From NCBI GenBank assembly GCA_030583905.1, contig CP129481.1, positions 992,001 to 1,056,000 on the forward strand: a stretch of DNA of 64,000 nucleotides. The letters run 5' to 3'. This DNA comes from Anaerolineales bacterium (GTDB lineage Bacteria; Chloroflexota; Anaerolineae; Anaerolineales; Villigracilaceae). Below, in pieces: positions 61,132 to 64,000 of this stretch (position 1 is its first letter; each line of letters starts with the position of its first letter). The notes under the pieces are model-generated. The model was not told where the DNA came from. It searched no databases and was given only the letters and a program-made list of their open reading frames with translations. Made by a program: the position numbers and the translations under genes.

Positions 61132-61167
61132 AAAAGAGCCTCGTCGTGAGACGGGGCTCTTTTTTTG
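61132..61167. terminator. Intrinsic terminator of the cold-shock gene
   Basis: AAAAGAGCCTCGTC, loop GTGA, GACGGGGCTCTTTTTTT (one G-T pair). It could also stop the convergent gene. Confidence 0.88.
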
Positions 61168-61186
61168 TTCAATGATGGACCGTGAT

Positions 61187-61936
61187 CTATTGCCGCGCTT
61201 CTTTCGGGACCCATAACCGGGCATCTGTTTCCACAGCCATTGCCCCCGCCTTGAGCATGGACTCGGCATCCGCCTCGGTCCATACGCCGCCCGCCCCGAT
61301 GACCGGCAGACCAATCATCGCCGCCGAACGAACCACATCCAGCGCGCGTGGAAATAATGACTGCCCATACATGCGTCCTGTGATCAAATTCCCGCCATGG
61401 TCGTACATCGCCCCGCGTGGTGATGCCAGACTGATCGCATCCGCGCCGTGTTGAATCAGTCGTGGACCCAGCGTCAATACTTGCTCGTGCGGGAGTGCAA
61501 ATATCAGCGGGACTTCTCCCAGGCACATCTCCAACGTCAATAAAATAATGTCATCCGCAAGCAGGGGAGCGAAGCCGAGTTGGACAGCCATCACATTCTC
61601 TGCGTTTTCCAATTCGCGCACCATGCGCTGCGTCTCCTCCGGGCGGTCTGCCATCAAGTGGATGATGATGGGCAGGTCGGCGCGATTCCATTTGGCGGAG
61701 TATTTTTTCAGCGTGGCATTGAATCCGGGATTTGGCAACCCCGTATGCATGAGGAATCCGCCGGGGAATTCGACCACTGCCGGATGGGCGGTCGGCAGGC
61801 GCGGGCGCAGAGAGATCGGATTCGTCACGAACGCCCCGAAGGAATCTAACGGAATCCCATTGCGCGGATCGGGAGCGAATCCCAGCGCTCCTGCCGCATT
61901 GATGAGAGGTTTGCTGAAGTACAGGTCGCGTTTCAC
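61187..61936 (-). CDS. Dihydroorotate dehydrogenase-like FMN TIM-barrel protein
   Basis: 249 residues. DLYFSKPLINAAGALGFAP, SFGAFVTNPISLRPR, FPGGFLMHTGLPNPG and the phosphate loop VIGAGGVWTEADAESMLKAGAMAVETDARLW match the PyrD/DHODH class of flavin barrels. It is shorter than true PyrD (about 300 residues). The catalytic Cys/Ser loop is not apparent and the Lys of the active site is replaced around IIIHLMADRPEE. So a related oxidoreductase of unknown substrate is likely. Confidence 0.65.
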   Translation of the reverse strand: MKRDLYFSKPLINAAGALGFAPDPRNGIPLDSFGAFVTNPISLRPRLPTAHPAVVEFPGGFLMHTGLPNPGFNATLKKYSAKWNRADLPIIIHLMADRPEETQRMVRELENAENVMAVQLGFAPLLADDIILLTLEMCLGEVPLIFALPHEQVLTLGPRLIQHGADAISLASPRGAMYDHGGNLITGRMYGQSLFPRALDVVRSAAMIGLPVIGAGGVWTEADAESMLKAGAMAVETDARLWVPKEARQ

Positions 61937-61975
61937 AATGTTATTGTACGCTGATTTTTGGGATATTTAAGTTGA

Positions 61976-62012
61976 TAAAAAAATGACAGGCGCTGGGCGG
62001 CGCCCGTCATTT
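61976..62012 (-). terminator. Intrinsic terminator of the hexaheme lipoprotein gene
   Basis: AAATGACAGGCGC and GCGCCCGTCATTT pair (one bulge on each side); the minus strand continues into a run of T (61983-61977). Confidence 0.8.
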
Positions 62013-62056
62013 ATGACTTCCCCTATGTTGCCAAGGTAGTTCTGTCGATCGTCCGA

Positions 62057-63076
62057 TTACTTCAGGGCTTCGAGCGCCATTTCCATCAGGGCATTGAAGT
62101 AATTCGGGTTGTGGATGCCGTGGCTGCCGTCTTCATGGACCAGATTGTAGAAGAAGAGCGCCTGGGCGGGACCTGCATCATAACTGCCGGGAACCGTGGC
62201 TCCCTCTGCTGTGATCATGCCTCGCGCAAGCAGGGCTGCTTCGAGTTCTGCATACTTCGCGTCGAACTCGGTCAGGTAGCCGCCAACATCGAAGTTTTCG
62301 GCGCCGGCATGGCATGTCTGGCAGGATGCGATCTGAGGCTCAAAGGTATGGACCTGGTTGTCACCCATGTGACAGCCCACGCAGGTGTTCTCCACCATGG
62401 TGTAGTGCGCACCGGGTGTGCCTTCCACGCCAAAGTCGCCAAGACCCATGAGCACATCGACCTGGACGCTGTAGTGGGTGTTGAAGCGGGCAGTGGCGGC
62501 ATATTTGGTGGCATCGTTCGGATCCACAAATCCCGCCAAATATTTGCGTGCCTGATGGCAGTTGGCGCACAGGTTGCCGGCGCCGCCATCGAAGGTTGCG
62601 CCGCTGGTAACCAGGTTCACAGGATCGCTTGTCTCAAGCGCCCAGTCGTCGCCGGTGTAGGTGACGTGGATCTGGTGACAGGTGCGGCAATCTTGATGGG
62701 TTGGGGCGGCGTTGCCTGACTCGACCTGACTGAAGTTCAAGCCTGCGGCGATCATCTCGCTGAAGGCGGCGCCATCGTGACAACCGGCGCAGTCCGTGCG
62801 TTCACCGGCGTAGGCGAGACCTGCACCGGAACCATGCACGGATGTTTCCCAGTTGGCTTTGTGGCGGGTGATAATGGCTGTGTCGTTGTGACATTCTGTG
62901 CATGTCAGATCTGCCATCGAGACTGATTCACCGGCAGGACCGGCAGGACCAGCAGGACCGGCAGGACCAGCAGGACCCTCTGGACCAGCAGGACCGGCAC
63001 ACGCTGTGAACAATACAGCAGCAACAACGAACAAGCCAAGTAAAACTAGCATTCTCTTTGTAGACATTGTTTGCAT
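62057..63076 (-). CDS. Hexaheme c-type cytochrome lipoprotein with collagen-like spacer
   Basis: 339 residues. Lipobox FTAC gives a lipidated Cys26. Directly after it comes a Gly-Pro-Ala triplet spacer (residues 28-49, seven triplets). Six CxxCH haem sites follow at 59, 96, 130, 170, 232 and 252: CTECH, CAGCH, CRTCH, CANCH, CVGCH, CQTCH. Many extra His can be second ligands. It resembles cytochrome c3/c7 or octahaem-type electron carriers exposed at the cell surface. The C-terminal 85 residues have no haem. GGAGAAT precedes ATG 63076; ATG 63067 is an alternative. Needs a cytochrome c maturation system elsewhere. Confidence 0.88.
   Translation of the reverse strand: MQTMSTKRMLVLLGLFVVAAVLFTACAGPAGPEGPAGPAGPAGPAGPAGESVSMADLTCTECHNDTAIITRHKANWETSVHGSGAGLAYAGERTDCAGCHDGAAFSEMIAAGLNFSQVESGNAAPTHQDCRTCHQIHVTYTGDDWALETSDPVNLVTSGATFDGGAGNLCANCHQARKYLAGFVDPNDATKYAATARFNTHYSVQVDVLMGLGDFGVEGTPGAHYTMVENTCVGCHMGDNQVHTFEPQIASCQTCHAGAENFDVGGYLTEFDAKYAELEAALLARGMITAEGATVPGSYDAGPAQALFFYNLVHEDGSHGIHNPNYFNALMEMALEALK
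62930..62995 (-). repeat. Short tandem repeat coding for the Gly-Pro-Ala spacer
   Basis: Repeated 9-base units (CCTGCTGGT type) code for collagen-like Gly-Pro-Ala triplets, with third-position differences. Such repeats can change length by slippage, which would tune the spacer between lipid anchor and haem domain. Confidence 0.75.
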
Positions 63077-63319
63077 ATTCTCCTTTTTAGTGGTTTCACG
63101 GGGAAATCTTTCGTGGTATCGGCGATTGACACCTCCTACATAAGCGCATTAAGATTCCGTGAGTCTTTAATCTCACTCTCATTATATTTTAAAGCTATTT
63201 ATAGGATAAGAACAAATGTAACAACCCTTATTAGATAAAAGTAACCTGATTACAGAATTATATAGCAAAACAGATGTTTTACATTAAAACGAAAGGGAAT
63301 TCAGGTTCGGAGAGTTTCA
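63077..63319. other. AT-rich intergenic region upstream of the hexaheme gene
   Basis: About 240 bases, clearly more AT-rich than the flanks, with no gene. It must hold the promoter of the cytochrome gene. I see no exact promoter pair or palindrome that I would defend. Confidence 0.4.
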
Positions 63320-63358
63320 TAAAAAAATATCCCCTCTCTTTCATCAGAGAGGGGATAT
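63320..63358 (-). terminator. Intrinsic terminator of the reductase gene
   Basis: ATATCCCCTCTCT, loop TTCATC, AGAGAGGGGATAT; on the minus strand followed by seven T (63326-63320). Confidence 0.9.
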
Positions 63359-63361
63359 TGC

Positions 63362-64000
63362 TTAGGCGATTTCGATGAGACCCATTGCCTGCAGCATTTC
63401 TTCGTTGCTGGCGAACTTGAATTCCTCCAGTCCGCGCTTTTTTGCTTCCTCCGCTTCCGCGATCTCGAGACGTTTGATATCCTCCTTGCCGATGACCGGT
63501 TTTCCGATGTTCCGCATTTTTGCGAAGACCGCCTCAGGGCTTGACTGGGCAGGCTGTTTGGTCTGTAAATACTGCAAGACCGCCTTCGCCGCGTTGACCC
63601 CGTCCTTGCGGGCGTAGCCGACCAGACCTTCGCTTGCCTTGCGCGACCACCCGCCGACGAACACGCCTTCGACGGAGGACTCATACGATAAGCCATCCAC
63701 CGGGAAGCGCGGATTTGGATTCTTAATGAACTCGTTCCATTCCACGGGCAGACCGAACGCATCATCTACTTTATCGCCAATGGCGAAGATGACCGTATCC
63801 ACGTCGAGCAGGCGTTTGCTGCCTGTCCCTTTTGCGCTGGTACGCCCGTCCCTTTCGGTAAGGATGTTGTCTTCAACTTCCAGTTTTGTCAGCACGCCGT
63901 TTTCACCGTACATGGCAGTGGGCGATGCGAGAAAATCGAAATGGAATTTTGCATTCGAGGTCTTGGGATCCGCTTTGGAGAGAGAATCCAGAATCTTATG
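63362..64000 (-). CDS. Ferredoxin-NADP reductase / FprA-like flavoprotein, C-terminal part
   Basis: The frame is open to the window edge, so the N-terminal FAD part is missing. The visible 212 residues contain KFHFDFLASPTAMYGENGV, DVDTVIFAIGDKVD, VEGVFVGGWSRKASEGLVGYARKDGVNAAKAVLQYL. These are the NADP-domain end and second FAD contact of adrenodoxin-reductase/FprA-type enzymes (related to the small subunit of glutamate synthase). A C-terminal extension of about 60 residues (from SSPEAVFAKMRNIGKPVI) is present, as in FprA homologues. Likely moves electrons between NADPH and a ferredoxin. Confidence 0.8.
   Translation of the reverse strand, partial: HKILDSLSKADPKTSNAKFHFDFLASPTAMYGENGVLTKLEVEDNILTERDGRTSAKGTGSKRLLDVDTVIFAIGDKVDDAFGLPVEWNEFIKNPNPRFPVDGLSYESSVEGVFVGGWSRKASEGLVGYARKDGVNAAKAVLQYLQTKQPAQSSPEAVFAKMRNIGKPVIGKEDIKRLEIAEAEEAKKRGLEEFKFASNEEMLQAMGLIEIA

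Overview
The window looks like a chromosomal segment of a Chloroflexota bacterium of the Anaerolineae type. This is inferred from moderately high G+C, several lipoproteins or surface proteins with Pro/Thr-rich linkers, a fused shikimate kinase/dehydroquinate synthase, and DUF4349, DUF3467 and translin-family genes. No rRNA, tRNA, CRISPR array, insertion sequence or phage was found, so the placement is tentative. Both edges cut genes: a DUF4173 membrane protein on the left and a ferredoxin-NADP reductase-like protein on the right.

Layout. 1-5.7 kb: DUF4173 protein, a DsbA/FrnE-type selenoprotein, a cytidylate kinase-like protein, an AT-rich DUF2971 gene behind a DnaQ-WYL exonuclease, and TspO. 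6-11.9 kb: a secreted beta-helix protein, a glycine-zipper membrane protein, folE, folK-folB-SDR, and phenylalanine 4-hydroxylase, which uses a reduced pterin. 12-21.2 kb: a large unknown protein, a PD40 propeller, a CAP-domain lipoprotein, a degenerate methyltransferase-like protein, and a two-gene signalling operon whose receiver domains lack the phospho-acceptor Asp. 21.4-30.2 kb: ssb-DUF3467-translin operon, cytochrome b561, cupin, lipoproteins, rsmG, DUF4349, phosphoesterase and coaBC. 30.2-39 kb: an aromatic biosynthesis operon (aroH-aroF-tyrA-aroA-aroE-aroC-aroKB-aroQ plus an esterase). 39-45.2 kb: MFS, MBL-fold hydrolase, quinate-dehydrogenase-like protein, thrC, rny and recX. 45.7-51.3 kb: a surface-glycan style cluster (GT39, methyltransferase, GT2, epimerase, aminotransferase). 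51.4-64 kb: malic enzyme-PTA fusion, a MazF-type toxin-antitoxin pair, MFS, SelW-like selenoprotein with trpS, dtd, cold-shock protein, a hexaheme lipoprotein and the partial reductase.

The two strongest discoveries are regulatory or decoding features that standard gene calling hides. (1) Two genes contain an in-frame TGA exactly at a redox-active Cys position (UPWC in a DsbA/FrnE-like protein, CAVU in a SelW-like protein). Each TGA is followed by a hairpin with the geometry of a bacterial SECIS, so the organism probably makes selenoproteins. (2) The aromatic operon is preceded by a good sigma70-type promoter, a 25-codon leader peptide with the run WFAYFYFYGF, and mutually exclusive hairpins ending in an intrinsic terminator. 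This is a classical ribosome-stalling attenuator that appears to read Trp, Phe and Tyr together and to control the whole common pathway.

Dispersed palindromic repeats occur between genes and in two cases contribute codons to essential aro genes (aroA and aroKB).
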